Of a DNA stretch of 64,000 nucleotides, positions 37,001 to 51,300 are shown in pieces; the first letter of the stretch is position 1; each line of letters starts with the position of its first letter. Under the pieces are notes generated by a model that was not told where the DNA came from, did no database searches, and saw only the letters and a list, made by a program, of their open reading frames with translations. The DNA is taken from contig CM059587.1 in the NCBI GenBank assembly GCA_030407085.1, positions 106,289,501 to 106,353,500 on the forward strand. Reading direction: 5' to 3'. The DNA is from Trichopria drosophilae. Taxonomy: Eukaryota > Arthropoda > Insecta > Hymenoptera > Diapriidae. Position numbers and translations under genes: made by a program.

Positions 37001-40000
37001 AGAATCAGTAGTTCCTCCTCAGTAGTGTCAGTAGAGTATCACTCTGTAATTTTCTCAGCTATCGGTATCAGTTTCATATACATCAATATCGTTTCCATCA
37101 TCATCTTATTCACGAATACTATCAACATCACTTTAAATTAATTCTACGATTACCATCACTTACCCCGATGTCACTATCAGAGTTGTTGGGAGGATTATAT
37201 TCAGGATTATTATCACTTCTAATATGGTCACTGCTTTCAATTCTTGCACAAAACAACGTTTGTTTGAATCTGCGTTTAAAATCTTTTATAGGTCTGCGAT
37301 TTCGAATGTACATTATAATGTACAATAATTATTGACGTTCTCATTTTGCCCAATATAAAAAAATTAAAACTCTGATTAATCACACATATATTCCAACGAT
37401 TCACGACGGATTAAAATGATGATATAGCACTTACACATGCTGCACTTGTATTACATTGTGAAAAGTTAGTTTTAACATCCACAATTTAGATAATTTCATT
37501 ATTTAAAACTTATTTATCCTAGCTTGAAAATAGTTTAAAACGTAGTTTAAAAAAAAGTATAGTTTAAATCGTCGAGGTCTTCAACTTCATATTAGTTGAA
37601 TAATAAATCAGAATCTGAATCTAAATAACTGTGGGTAATTACGATCACCATGTTATTGTCAATAAAAATGAATATGAAGTATCTAATTTAGCAGTAACTC
37701 GATTCCTTCATAATTCAGCAGGAAGCCTAATATCGGAATATTTATATTATGGGATTAGAAACTGCCGAAACCCCAATTTACAATTCGTACATTCATTTAA
37801 AATATTTCTTTTATCCATACAATTTTATCTCATATTTTTCCATATTTTTTTCTAATGGAACCACTTTATGCCCTCAGGTTTTTTTAAATCTATAAAAGAT
37901 GATACTTTTATCTTCCTATGGTATAAAATTGGGATTCATAAGGTGGTTTTGTTATACACAAACGATTTATGGAAGAAATTTGTTTATAACAAGTAGTTGC
38001 TAGCTGCATGCAGCATCAAGGTACTAGTAATATTGAAAGTTGACAAAGTTATTGTCTTTTAGGAAAAAACTGAACATCATAAAGTGATTCTGCAATGAAG
38101 AAACGACTTTTGCAATTAATTTGTTTCTAGCAATGCTGTTGTTTTTAATTTTTATGTTTATACGCATTTTAGTGTTTTCAGACATCATGTTAGTATGCAT
38201 AAATTTAATTTAATTAAAAGATTTTTGTGTAATTTTTACATTTTATAGTTTGCTAATCTTTTTTGCAGTTGCGAATCGATTGTCAATTTCATTGTAAAAA
38301 TGTTTGTTGATTAAGTCGATGGCTTGTAAGAAGAAGCGGGCATCACAATCGTGAGCCGAATAACCGGACATTTTGAATGTTTTGCGCCGAAGAACAGGAC
38401 ATTTCAGAATTTGTGGCGAAGAACCGGGAATTTCAGAATTTAAGACGAAGAACCGGACTTTTAACAATGTTGCCGCGAATAACCGGACCAAGATGAACTT
38501 TTGAAAATCCGGTTCTTCGTCGCACACTTGAGAAATGTCCGGTTCTTCGTACCAGCCATCCAAATCTCACTTAATTAGCTAATGCCATGATACGCAACAA
38601 TTATTGCAGTTTTATCATTATCAAAGTTTTTCATACAAATCTTCTTAACCTTTAGACTGCCGGAAAATCAATATTTTGACGCAGCATAAAAACTTGTTTA
38701 ATGTTTATTTTTAGACTAAAATATATATTAATTTATTATTATTTTCACTTATTAAAGTCATTTATGATAAATTTACCCCTCCACACCCCTTTTTACCTAC
38801 CCCAAATCCATTAAATCTGTATTTTCTACATTGTGCAAGTGGTCATTATTTTGTTTCCTTCAGACTATAATTATAAGAGAATACATTTTTAGTGTACTTA
38901 CACTAGAATCAAATAAATCAAAAAAGTGTATGTACACGGAGAATCAATATATTGACGCACCTCATGATCTACACTTTGTGTATGATCAATCATTGATATG
39001 AGGTACCCTAAATACCAGTTTTCTCATGGCGATATGCTCTTCTAAATCCCGGCAGTCTAAAGGTTAAAAGTATAAAAACGCCTATATAAGAACCTAAACG
39101 TTACTCCATGTAATGTTTTATTAACATTTATGATATGCTAACAATATTTTGTATAAAACAAATAATCTCAATTTAAAAACAAAGTTTTAATCTATATTTT
39201 TTCCAGGGTCTAGAAGTTAATCGAAGCGTATACGACGGAGATTGGTACTTTTTGCATTCGAAAAAAATGCATTCAGTTGTCCCTGTAATGGTTCGATCGC
39301 AAGTGCCCTTACGACTTTCTGCTGGAAAATTCTTATATATGTCCTTAGAAACTTTTGCGAATGTACGTATAGTATAAGTCATTTGTATCTTCTATGATTA
39401 TTACGCGTGTAGACAAAAATAGTACGTTGCACATATCCTAGAAACATCCTTGTGTTTAATATTCCGAAATGCCTGCTTATTGGCAGTAATTTAATCAAAT
39501 TATAAAAGTTTTCTTAATTGATTTTTATTTAAAGAGAGTGAATATTATGGAATTCGATTAAAATTCAATTACAAATGGCATTCAGTTCACTTTTTCCACA
39601 CCACAACCGATCTACCGACTTTTATAGCGACCCTCTACGTTTTTTAAAATTATAATTTATGTCAGCATTACTAAAAAATCTTAACGAGCTATTTAGAAAA
39701 TTGTAAAAAAAGGAATACATTCACAACATGCATTGGTAAATTGCTTAATGGAACCCATATACCTAAATTTTCAGCAACATTAAGTCATCATTAAAATATT
39801 CTTTCACGGAGTTATTATTGACGTTAAGAAAAGAAGGGATAAACATTTTGTTGTAAAGAATTTCATGATCTGTATCTTATGCCTGAAACACTTTTTCGAC
39901 AGATTCATTTTTTTTAAATAAGTGCGAAAAACGTCAAAAATAAAGTGTCTTTTCTTTGTTTTGACCTTGTCGCCCATTTTTGCTATGATATTAATATTTA

Positions 40001-40366
40001 GCTCACCAAATTATGTCGGTAAACATAGAGACTAAAATATCATAGAGACTAAAGGTTTGGGACTTCCTATTTCTTTAAGTAAACTACACATCTATTGATT
40101 GAAACGTAAGATTTTACAATCCCTAATTAAAACTTATTATTTCTAAAATACATTTACTTGAAAATTATTTCATATTTTTATTTTAAGTTCATATACTGCA
40201 CAACAATTTTATTCAGATTAATTTTCTATTTGTGTCTGCACGTGTTTAGTGTATGTAATTATCTAACGCAACAATATCAGTATAATTTATAATACATTTA
40301 TGATTGCAGATTTTGAAATCAACCGCTGGTTACATTTCCGTCCTCATTGCTGTTAACAGAGGCTAA
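34080..40366 (+). CDS. Odorant receptor 2 of the array
   Basis: Insect odorant receptor (7tm_6), complete apart from uncertainty about the start. Exons: 34277-34543, 34651-35149, 35495-35594, 36331-36450, 39207-39362, 40310-40366, stop TAA. Visible features are LEWAIGLNRLSL and GIWPG at the N-terminus, FGLTYRVISNITD plus SYYPYDYYETPYYELTY in exon 2, VFHICGQ at TM4, the 100-nt TM5 exon, SAGKFLYMSLETF in exon 5 and ILKSTAGYISVLIAV in TM7. A candidate start exon is 34080-34092 (13 nt, reading MTIE plus one base, intron 184 bp), the same length as in OR4; total would be 403 aa. The alternative is read-through from an in-frame ATG at 34240 without splicing, which ignores the acceptor conserved in its neighbours. 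Poly(A) signal AATAAA at 40492. Intron 4 (2.75 kb) contains a TTAA transposon and a 30-bp repeat block. Confidence 0.9.
36451..38324. other. OR2 intron 4, first part
   Basis: Mostly AT-rich. On the minus strand 37325-37128 is an open stretch with an acidic, serine-rich end (NNSDSDIGVSDG), continued by decayed D/E-rich sequence; it may be a relic of a transposon protein, but this is not demonstrable. Confidence 0.4.
38325..38565. repeat. ~30-bp degenerate repeats with inverted tail, OR2 intron 4
   Basis: Five imperfect ~30-bp units containing GAAGAACCGGACATTTCAG (variants GAATAACCGG), followed after about 20 bp by two inverted units reading TCCGGTTCTTCG. The minus-strand frame over it is a repeat product. 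Same design as the 17-bp arrays at 13-15 kb but different sequence. Confidence 0.85.
38649..39063. mobile_element. TTAA element in OR2 intron 4
   Basis: Ends CCTTTAGACTGCCGG and its exact inverse CCGGCAGTCTAAAGG, with TTAA at 38645-38648 and 39064-39067. Length 415 bp. The words AATCAATATTTTGACGCA and AATCAATATATTGACGCA recur inside. The signature fits a non-autonomous piggyBac-like element. Confidence 0.86.
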
Positions 40367-41639
40367 AATGTATTTGTGGAATATAAAAAAAATCACTGTT
40401 ATATAGATATATAATTATCAAGTTGACGTATTAAAAAGTTCTTTAGGACGTACGATCATGTCAACGTTTGTTACTAATTTTTTGTTAGAAAAATAAATAT
40501 ATGCATCAGCGACTATTTACAATTTTAATGACAATGTCAAATTAACTATCCCTTTTCGTCATTAACTAACCGGACTAGCATTGAAATATTCAAGATTATT
40601 ATTTCTTCGTAATATTATGAATTGTCCAAACCCACGGCTGAATCTTTTTATCTCACATGAGATATATTTTTTAAAGAGGGCTTACTAGTAGAAATCGTCA
40701 GTAACATTTCGTAAATTAATATTAGCACTTAGGGCGCCATATTGATTATCAAATTCTTTTCTATAGATATTACTTTCTAAAATAAGTCATTTCTTTTTTT
40801 TACTTATTATCCAGAAAGATTCATTGAGCAAAGTAAACTAACCGCACAAAATCCGTTCCGACAAGAGAAATCACATTCCAGAACATTTTTAAAATAATTA
40901 TTAAAGTTAAACTATTTATTATAGGCCGACCACTTGTAAAAATATGCCTCCGCACTTTTCGAACAAAAAACCAAATCGCTCCTTAGAAAAGATTCAAACA
41001 GTGAAGACAAGTCTCGATTGTATCAATAAATCGTAGTCTACAACGCTCTGAATAAAAAACACCATAACTTTCAAGAAGAAAAGAAGCAAATTAGAATATA
41101 GGCTAGAAATGTTCTCAGATTCTTAATTATGCATTGATATAAGGATAACCAATTCTCCGTAAAGCTTACGATCGATTTTCAGACTTGGAGACATTTAGTA
41201 TCTCGTAGTCGTAGAGAAACTAAAGACAAGTACGGTATCACTCCGATAAAAAACGAGAGAAATAATCGACAGATAAGAAACGTTGAATATACTTAAAGAT
41301 TTGCAAAAGGATTGTCCAAACGATAGTATATAAAGTAGATTGAAAACATACCATGTAATTGGACCATCTGTACTATTTCCAAATTTCAGGATTTTTTGTT
41401 TATGGATTTACACCAAAAACGCGGGTTTCAAGGTAAGATTTTATACGCAAAATAAACGTATTGAGCAATACGTCTTACACGAATGCTTCTTATTTATTTT
41501 TATTTGTTACATTTATCGAAAAGTATTAGAAGTACACTGGACCATTTGTAAATATTATAAATTAACTTGTTAGTTAAATTAAAAATATGCAGAGTCATGA
41601 ACAATTAATGTGTTACTGATTAATGAAGGATTTATAGGG

Positions 41640-42533
41640 GACGACGGGGCGAAGCGACGCATCTGAAATGTATGGAGCACTGAATAGCATACATCATATA
41701 TAGAGTTCATTATTCCGCATATTCAGATGTAGGGTATTTTATTTTTCACTGATTTACCACCTCATGAAAACTAATTACCATTTTTTGGGTATTTCAGTCC
41801 ATATTTGTTTCTCGCATTATTCACATATTCGTCTTTTTAGGGACACAGTTTCTCGTACATTTTTGATGATACGCACTTGGTATTCTTTCATATATGCAGA
41901 CTGATAATTTCTAGATTTTAATAAAAAAGATTTAAAAATAAAAGTCCGTTAATTTTACAGAAAGTGACAACTGAAAAAATATCTCCAATTCTTAGAGAAA
42001 TTATCTGTTAATAAAAACAATGATTTCGTTATACCAATGTTTATATTCATAACAAACAACAATGAAAATGATGTACGCACATTTGGCATTGTGTCAGTCT
42101 TCATTATTATAAAAGGGAAAAAATGTAGTCAACCCATCCATTTTTCAAAAGCAACACATTGAATTAGAAAAACATGCTTAAATGGAATATTTCTGTAGTA
42201 AATAAGACCATCATGTCGTTCTGTTTACAATTTCCCGATAAATGTACATAACCTAAAATCTACCCAATTTGTAGTTAAATCATCAGTTTATATATTCGTG
42301 AATAGCAAAATATATATAACAAAATTAATTAAACAAAAATAATCTAAGTCATACAAAAACAGTTATTGTAAGGTATATTTTACAATACTCGGAATCGGCA
42401 AAATCAACAAATTTTCATGTTAATTCCACTATCTTTTTTTATAGTTTGATCCATTAACTTATTGGTATTTAATTTTTTTATGTTCTTCTTGAAGACCACT
42501 GAAAATTAGAGTGCGTCGCTTCGCCCCGGTGTC
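41640..42533. mobile_element. Non-autonomous DNA transposon between OR2 and OR3
   Basis: About 890 bp with terminal inverted repeats GGGGCGAAGCGACGCA at 41646-41661 and its exact inverse at 42512-42527. GC-rich ends enclose AT-rich non-coding DNA. Target duplication not identified. Confidence 0.78.
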
Positions 42534-43258
42534 TTTTTGTATCTTTTAAAGCGCCTCCTATACATTTCTAGCATTTCGATACTCACCGAATGTTGTATTC
42601 ATTATGTTATGTATTAAAATTATGGAATTTCAACAGATGAGTGTCAAAAATTATACTAATAAAGACCTACTCTCATTCATGTAGAAGATATTAAATGAAC
42701 ACGTTAACTTTATTTGTTATACTTGTTTTCATTTTCATGCTTAATAATCATGATTTATCATCTATTCTCATGAGGAATATCACCAATCGCAGAGTTAAAT
42801 TAAAAATATATTACAAAATTGAAGCAATCATAAAGTAGGATTGCATGTATGAGTAATAAAAATAATTGATATAAAATAAGTAAATAAGTGGAAGTTAATA
42901 GTTAGTGATTTTTACTAAATTGCAAATTATATCATTAATTGAATAATAAATATGACAACTAATTAAGTTATGTATTTATGTTTCTTCCTAGGGAGAGAAA
43001 GTGCTATTTTACTCCCAGGATATAGGAAGAAAAATAGCATTTTGCGCTCCGAGGGTGAGAAAATATTCTTGTTATCAATGTCTGAAATTCTTGTAAGGCT
43101 TATCAAATACTAGTATTACCAGAAAATGGTAACCACAATTTTTTGTTATTTAAACTAGAAAAGTATAAAATAGTAAAGATCTATGATCTCAATTTTAGCA
43201 CTCTTGTAACTAGTATCGTACCTTTTCCTGATTAAATGATTTGATTTACGTTTCTTAG

Positions 43259-45895
43259 ATTTAGAATGGGCGATCGGTTTGAATCGACTAAGTTTAGACG
43301 TTTTAGGACTATGGCCAATGTCAAATACTCTTGTCATCAAGAATGTACGGACACCGTTAGTTATCTTAACGATTCTTATTACAATGGTCTTACCTCAAAC
43401 TCTGTCCATGATCAGAGTCATCAATGAATTACAGCTTATTGTGGACAATCTAATTACGTATTGTCCATCTTTTGTTGTGGTATTGAAGCTATACATATTA
43501 TGGCGAGGACAGGAGGGTAAGAATCCGCATTATTAATTAACTTTTCATGAATTCCTAAGCTATTAATATTAGTATTGTCTATTAATTACAATAAAATATG
43601 GTCCTGAATAGGCAAGAAACATTTTAGTAACTTCAATTATATAATTAATACCATCATATGGAATTATATTATTTAAACAAGCAACATTTACATATTTGTA
43701 TAATATATATAATATTTTATACTATGGTTTCATTTCTTTCTGTCACATATTTAAATACAAAATTATTTTTTAAACGGGCTTATAAAAAAAAACAATGATG
43801 ACAAATTGTTAATGTTCTGTCCATCACTTATATATCCTTCTTGACGCTTGGGATGTGGTCAATTCCGATTTTATACTACGAAAATGGATGCTTAATTTGG
43901 AGATACTTTTGTCCTTACTTTAAGATGATTTTATAATAATAATTTAAATTTTATCATGGAAAAAACATAACACATTAGGTGTCTTGAATAATTGTAATCT
44001 GAAGATACTGCTCAGGACATAAATTAAATGTTTAAAGTCATTTATTGCACCTTCGAATCAAGTAAACACCCTCTGCTTATTCTATTTTTCATCATCATTT
44101 TCAGTAATATATCTTTTTCAATACCAATGGCACACTACCCAAAGAATTAAAGAATTATGCATAGGTTGTACCTCAATTATTTTGCCATATGTAATTTAAC
44201 AGTTGGATTAACTTTCATTGTAAATCAATAATTATGACTGATATTATTTCATAAAAGCATTAGCACCAGTCGTAAAATCGATAGCTAACGATTGGATAAT
44301 GAAAAGACCGGATTGGGAATACCTTATTATGAGAAAAGAAGCGCATCGAGCTCGAATATTCACGATAAGCGGATACTTAATTTCTTTATCGTGCATCGCT
44401 GGCTTCATATTTACTCCCTTATTTGGATTAAGTTATCGAATGATCACCAATATTACGGATAAAGGTGACAAATTTTTGCCTTTACAAACATACTACCCTT
44501 ACGACTGGATTCAAAGCCCCTACTTCGAACTGACTTATGCAAGTCAAGTCGTAGCTGCAAGTCTGGTTTCTACTTGTTTTTTCATACCAGACAATTTTTT
44601 TGGGGTACTCATCTTTCACGCTTGCGGTCAGTTTGAAATACTGGGCTATAAAATGTCGACAATGGTATCAACTTCAGACGAATTTTTGTACTTTAATAAA
44701 CAAAGATTTTTACTTAGAATGAAGGAGAATATTGTACAGCACGTCCATCTAATTAGGTAAGGACATTGCAGAAACATTAAAGGTTACCATTAAGCACAAA
44801 AAATACTGAATCGCTTAGTTGGAAACAGAACATGATAAGCTGTGACGAATTGTTATTTATGTTTAGATGCCTTTATTATTTTCAGAACTGTCAAGAGGAT
44901 TGAAGAGTCATTTAACGTATTGATTTTAGGACAAATGATGTCGATGACTTGCAATATATGCTGTTTGGGGTTTGACATCGCATCAGTAAGTTTACAAGAA
45001 AATATTTATTTAAAAAAAATTAATATATAATATATAAACTCAACTATATTGACTGGTATCAAAAAATGTATTCCATACAAGTGGAAGGTATATGGAATAC
45101 ACTTCACATATCATATGACATCAAAATATTCTGAAAAAAATGTTGTAGATGTTTCACATGTTTATTTTTATACTCTAAATATTTTTAAAATCATTAAATA
45201 TATTAATAATAAAAATTGTGTTAATAGGCATTAAAACATAAAGGGGAAAATGCACCATTTACGCAAATGACAGTACTTCTTTTTACATTAGTGGGATTGA
45301 TGTTGCATATGTTTGTCTATTGTTTTGCTGGCGAAACACTAGCAGTGCAGGTAATTCTCAAACATATTTTGATGATAACTAACAATATCTTCATAATTGT
45401 GCATAAACAAAAGGTCTTTGTACACTGTATAATTATTATTTTATGAAACATTTCTTTTCTATTATAATCATGATCACTATATTTAGTACCATCATTGATT
45501 TACATAGATTATAATAAATCAATGAATTAGCATTTTATACTTTTAAGTAATTTAACCTAAACTTGTCCTATATTTAATGAATTCATATAAACGCCTCACT
45601 GTGATAATATTTATATATTACAGAGCCAAGGAGTTTGTCAAGGTGCCTATAACAGCGCTTGGTATTTATTACGGAAAAGCGACGCTAAAGCATTAATTCC
45701 AACACTCATGCGTGCTCAATACCCGTTGAGGATATCAGCTGGGAAATTCGTCTACTTATCTCTCGAAACTTACTGTAATGTAAGTTGTAACCTATTCAGT
45801 ATACAAAATTGAAGTGAGTAATCTACGTATTATTCCAGATTTTGAGATCATCTGGAGGATACCTTTCGATGCTGTTTGCCGTCAGTAACAAATAA
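43259..45895 (+). CDS. Odorant receptor 3 of the array (start exon not found)
   Basis: Insect odorant receptor (7tm_6), the most compact gene of the array. Exons: 43259-43516, 44258-44756, 44886-44985, 45228-45350, 45624-45779, 45839-45895, stop TAA; the last intron is only 59 bp. About 397 codons are visible. Motifs: LEWAIGLNRLSL and GLWP in exon 1, FGLSYRMITNITD and TYYPYDW in exon 2, VLIFHACGQ at TM4, VYCFAGE in exon 4, SAGKFVYLSLETY in exon 5, ILRSSGGYLSMLFAV in TM7. All exons are open and phases match the other genes. A starting ATG is needed upstream of 43259: an ATG at 43126 reaches a donor in phase but meets TAG first, and one at 43183 does not fit any donor phase, so the start is unresolved. 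An AATAAA overlaps the stop codon at 45891. Confidence 0.89.
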
Positions 45896-45896
45896 A

Positions 45897-47369
45897 TACT
45901 GAATATTCCGAAACTATTATATAAGTTTAAAGATTGGGGGTTAAAACATATTCTTAAGTGAATTTATGCGTTTTTCGGAAACATAAATAGAAATAACCAA
46001 ACCATGTTATGAAATATATTTTACCACTTATACTATAACGTAATCATAAATTTCTGAATTTGACCCGAAATTGATACTTTTCTTTACGGAGATTCCCTCA
46101 AGAAACAATTCCGAACACTTCTCGAAATATTCATGATACTGCAGGATCATCATAAAATTATAGATCTTAATTATTGAACGCGCAAAGGTCCTCGATGTAC
46201 AAAGTGTGGCATCCTACCCCACTCGTCGAGGAAAGGGCGGGGCTTCCTACCCCATCTCTCTAGACGGGCGTGGCCGCTTACCCCCACTCCTACTGTGCTA
46301 GAACCCATATAGATCCCCTACTGCTACTAACTACCCTAAATAACTAGTCCATATTTATTATTATATAATAAATATTAAGACAGAAGAGAGTAATATTGGC
46401 CTTGCTCACAGACAAACGATAATATTTTAAAACATTTTATACTTAATTAACAAAACGGGTTTTATTAGTTATTGTTTGACATTTAGTATAAGTATTATGA
46501 ATGTTTAATGCCTGTATTATCTTTAATTTTCTGAATAATACTATTTCTGAAATATCTTCTTGATTATTTTCTTCGGGTAATTTTTAAAAGTACAAATCAC
46601 TAGTTTTGATACCTTTTGAGTTTAATATATAAAAGATGATATGATTTCAAATAAGTTTTAAGTAATTTTTAAATACTCGTTAGTTAGTCACGGGATTTTA
46701 TATAATTTACCCGCAGAACCAATACACGCTCAGTGCGAAATTGCGAAATGAAAAATAAAATTTATGTTGAAATTACAGAATAACGATCGAGAAAATTATA
46801 TATTGAGCAGATTTTGTCATTATTTTGTCAATATTCACTTTCAATAACCTGCATTAAAAATCCCATTTATATTATATAAACTGCTCATATTGGTCGTAAT
46901 TTTTTTTTCAAACGCAAAATCGTCATGTTTTTGTATTTAGTACGTTAAATATGAATGCAATTATAGAAAAACATTCATAATATATATTTTTTTTAATACG
47001 AACATCACATACAATTCAGAGGGGGCAGGGAGGGGCTGATAAAAAAGAAAGATTAAGCCGTTTTATTTAAGAAAACAAGATATTAATAATAAAGAATTCA
47101 AATTAACTTTAAATCTTTAAACTATCCCAAACAGCAGTAGTCAAATTAAGTTTATTGTATTTTACTGTGGCAACGTTATGCAAAATCTAGAGTGCGCAGA
47201 AAATATTTTAAAAACTTACAACCAAATAATGCTTAATAGTCTACATTTTATTTTACCTTTATAAAATATAAAGGATAATTTATAAGTAACTGTGAGATTT
47301 TACAAGTTTTTATTAAAATTTGTATGAAATTGTTGATAATAAAAAAATCACGAATATTCAATTTCTACA
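45897..47369. other. Intergenic DNA, OR3 to OR4
   Basis: No gene seen. A GC-rich patch at 46170-46320 has three loose repeats ending in CCTACCCC or CTTACCCCC. The rest is AT-rich. Confidence 0.55.
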
Positions 47370-47600
47370 TTCAGAAAAAAAGAAAGTTAAAATAATCAGG
47401 AAATGATGAATAAATAGGCCCTGGTTATTTTTTCTGGTTAAAATAACCATAACTCAGGTTGGTTTAACCAGAAATATTGTCGGTTTAACTAACAATAGTG
47501 TTAAAACAATTATTTTTCTGATTAAACTGCCCATAATTCTGGTTATTATAACCAAAAAAAAATAGTACAGTAGTATTTAACCAGAACACTTTTTTGAATA
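47370..47600. repeat. Dispersed AACCAG repeat, copy 2
   Basis: Second copy, same orientation, with TAAATAGGCCCTGGTTATTT, GTTGGTTTAACCAGAAATAT and GATTAAACTGCCCATAATTC; about 710 bp upstream of OR4. Outer borders are inferred from alignment with copy 3. Confidence 0.88.
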
Positions 47601-48311
47601 TATAAATGGTTTAAAAGTTCAATATTTATTTTTTTATACAAACTGAGACATTGAACGTTAAGAAATAAATAATTTACAACTTTTTAAATACACTTGCTTC
47701 GACAAGTTAATATCATTTATCCTTCCTCATACATTAGTTTTAGCTTACCTTATTTTAGCCAATAGTTTTAATAAGAATATTTACAACAAACTACTTATTC
47801 TGATAATACTTATTATCGTGGCATTGTTAACAAATATAGTATAAATTGACGTCATATATTCGTACGTAGATATTTCACGACATTTCACATAACTAACTTT
47901 CTTTTAGCAAGTAACAGGCCTCTATAATATTCCTATAGAAAGGAAGTTCAAAGCTTAACTGAAATCTTTTCTTACTAATTAAGATCCCCCTTTGCAGAAA
48001 TTACTTCCATACATATGAAATGATTAACTTCGAACAAAAACGAAGATGTAGCATAAAAAATTCAGATCCCTTGCGTGATAGGTGGTGGTGATATTAATTG
48101 ATTTTCTCTTTCGTATCGTGCTTACAACCCTTTTATTTAGGATATATTCTTTAGTTTCATTTTAACACTTGTAAGTAGCATTACAGTATGTTGAGCTTTA
48201 GTAAAATTTAGACTCGTACATGGAAGACTTATAATATAAGCTAATAATTTAAATGACATCCCAACGTCACATATAACATCCTCATAGAATTTACATTTGT
48301 AATTACTGAAG

Positions 48312-51300
48312 ATGAAAACGTACAGTACGTCGCAAAACATTTCTTCATTTTTAAGTATTTGATAATATTCCCTATTAAAATTGTTGTCTTTCAGACTTCG
48401 AATGGGCATTGGGTATAAATCGCCGTGGTTTAACTTTCTTCGGCGTCTGGCCCGAAAGGTACCTGGAGTCAAGTAGTGAAAATAAAGCGCATTTGCGACT
48501 TTTAGTAATGATGTTAATAATCATCATAGGCTCGTTTTTACCACAAATGTACGCTTTATATCGTGTTATCAACGAACTGCCGCTTGTAATTGATAACTTG
48601 ATGTCCAACGTCGCAATAATTACATCTATTTTAAAACTTTTTCTATTTTGGAACAATCAGAATGGTATCGACAAATATTCAATTATTGCACAAATGTACG
48701 CGTTCATGAAAATAATACACTGCTATGAAAATGTCTTTAAGACATTTCGTTACAAAGTTTAATTTTAAATTATTAAAAATTCACAGAATTGATCCCAGTT
48801 TTAGAATCCATGGCTCGAGATTGGGATCATCCATGGTTGGATTCCGATCGAGATATAATGATAAAAGAAGCTATAAGAGGAAGGTTTCTAACTATACTGG
48901 ATTATAGCATGAACGCTATTTGCTTGACTGCATTCTTGACTTTTCCACTTTTTGGATTAAGTTTCCGAATAATTTCGAACATTACCGACGATCAAACTCG
49001 ATTTTTTCCAATGCAATCGTACTATCCTTTTAATGCTACACAAACCCCGTATTATGAGATTACTTTCGGCAGCCAAATGATTTCTACTTATTGTTACTCA
49101 TTTTGTTTTACGGTCATCGATACCTTCTTCGGAGTTCTCGTTTTCCACGCATGTGGACAATTACAAATTCTTGGCGGGAAAATGCAAAATATCAAAATCA
49201 ACAGATCTACGGACAAAATAATGGCATCGACCTGGAAAACATCTTATTTCAATTGGTTACGAGAAGTGACAGATACTCATGTTCACTACATCCGGTGAGT
49301 CGAACACATTGCGGAAAAAGTATTAAATCACATTTTTTTTAAGTCTTCCACGTTATTTTTTTTCAAATTTTAATTCGAAGTCAAAATAAATAAGGAATAT
49401 TTCTTACATCTGTCGTGTATCTTTACAAAAATTCAAAACAATCTATAAAATAAATCTTTAACCTTTCTTGTCTTGCATCTAATAAAATATAAAATAGGTT
49501 TGTAATGGTATGACAACAATTTTAGAACCTTAAAAAATAAATAAAATTAATGGTGAATTTAAGTATTGTAAAATTATCGTATTTTAAAATTAACATTAAA
49601 CAAAATTCATGTAATTCATATTACTGCGACATTTTTTTCATAAAAAATTGTTAAAAAATGTTTAATAATTGTTTATTGTACAATTGTAAAGGATTGTACA
49701 TAGGATAGAAAGAACATACAACTTAATAATTCTCGTGCAATTGATTTCTCTCTCCGTTGAATTTTGCTGCGTAGGAATGCAAGTAACAAATGTAAGTATT
49801 TAATTTCTAACAAAAGTTAAAATTGTATCCTAGGAAACATGGATAAACATTTCCCTGACCAATAATTATTTTTGCCGTACTTTATCATATACTGCCATAT
49901 TCATCTTTATTTGTTTAAAAAGCGAAATTCCGAACAAAATGTTCTCACATAAGTTCATTTAAAAAATTTGTTTTATACATGTCAACATTTTCGTTACTAA
50001 GATGTTTAAAAAATAGTACATGTAGTATACATTTCTTATTAAATATGAAAAATATACTTTCTTTTATTAAAGGATTTTAACGTAGAAAGATTATAAACAA
50101 TCCTGGAAAACCTTTATGTATATGTTCTACTATTTATAATTCACAGTCCATTTTGATCAAATTTTTTTGGATTTCCTATGGAAATTATTGGACATTATAA
50201 ATTGATATCCGAGTTCATTTTGAACATGATGTTTTTATATTCGTTGGTCCTAACGAGATAACTGCTTACTTTAATCATCTGTGAAACAATTATTTTATAA
50301 AACTCGATTTATTACTAGTAAAATTTAAAGTAACCAATTTTGCTTTTATGTCATTTATCATAAAGGTGTTCATCGATGAAAATGCTAATCACGTATCAGC
50401 CCTTCAACTTATATTTCGAGCTGGAACGCTATGCAACGTGACGTTGCACATGTTTATATATTGTTTTGCAGGTGAAAATCTTGCATTTTATGTAAGTATA
50501 CAGCTGTTTCGTAAGGTGTAATTAACATTTTTTTTTTGAATAAAGGCGATAATTATGAAAAACAGTAAGATATTCAGTTTAAATTGTCCGTTCCTGGTCT
50601 AAAAATATAAAGGACGAAACGATGAAGATGACTGTCAATGAAGTTCTTTCACAATTCAGTATATGCTGTTACTATTTCACATTTTCGAAATATCAAGAGG
50701 TGTCCAACTCGCAACACTGTCAACTCGCCTCGAACGCTATAATTTACATTAAAAAAAAACATTAAGAAGAATACAAAGTAAAGAAATAGTCTTTGTGATA
50801 GAATCTGTTTTTTGAGATGATCCTGCACTATCTGTGGATTTATAAAGGATCGAATTTCAGTATTCTTTTGTATACCACAAATCATTATGCCTTTCTAAAA
50901 ATGTCATTAAGAGCATCGGTAACACGAATTTTTGGTATACAAAGTACACGCAAATTAGATAGGTTATAAATCCACAGGTAGTGCGGGATCGTCTCAAAAA
51001 AAAAAAGATTTTCGGCAAGGATTCGTCACGGATTTAAAATTTTTGCACGAGATATAGGATGCTGACTCATTATATTATCTTCATAAATTCTTACAAAGTA
51101 ATATTGGGCATTTTGTAAAGTTCATATCATGGTTAGAACCTTGAATATGAATATTTCCATTCAAAAACTTTTTTGTTGTGTTTTTCGTGTACAATAAGGT
51201 CAAATACAATATACATATTTAATAATATTTTATCTCAAAAGTAAAAAAGTTTCGGGGATTGCCCACGTAAGAATAGCGAAAGAGGAATTGGAATATCTAT

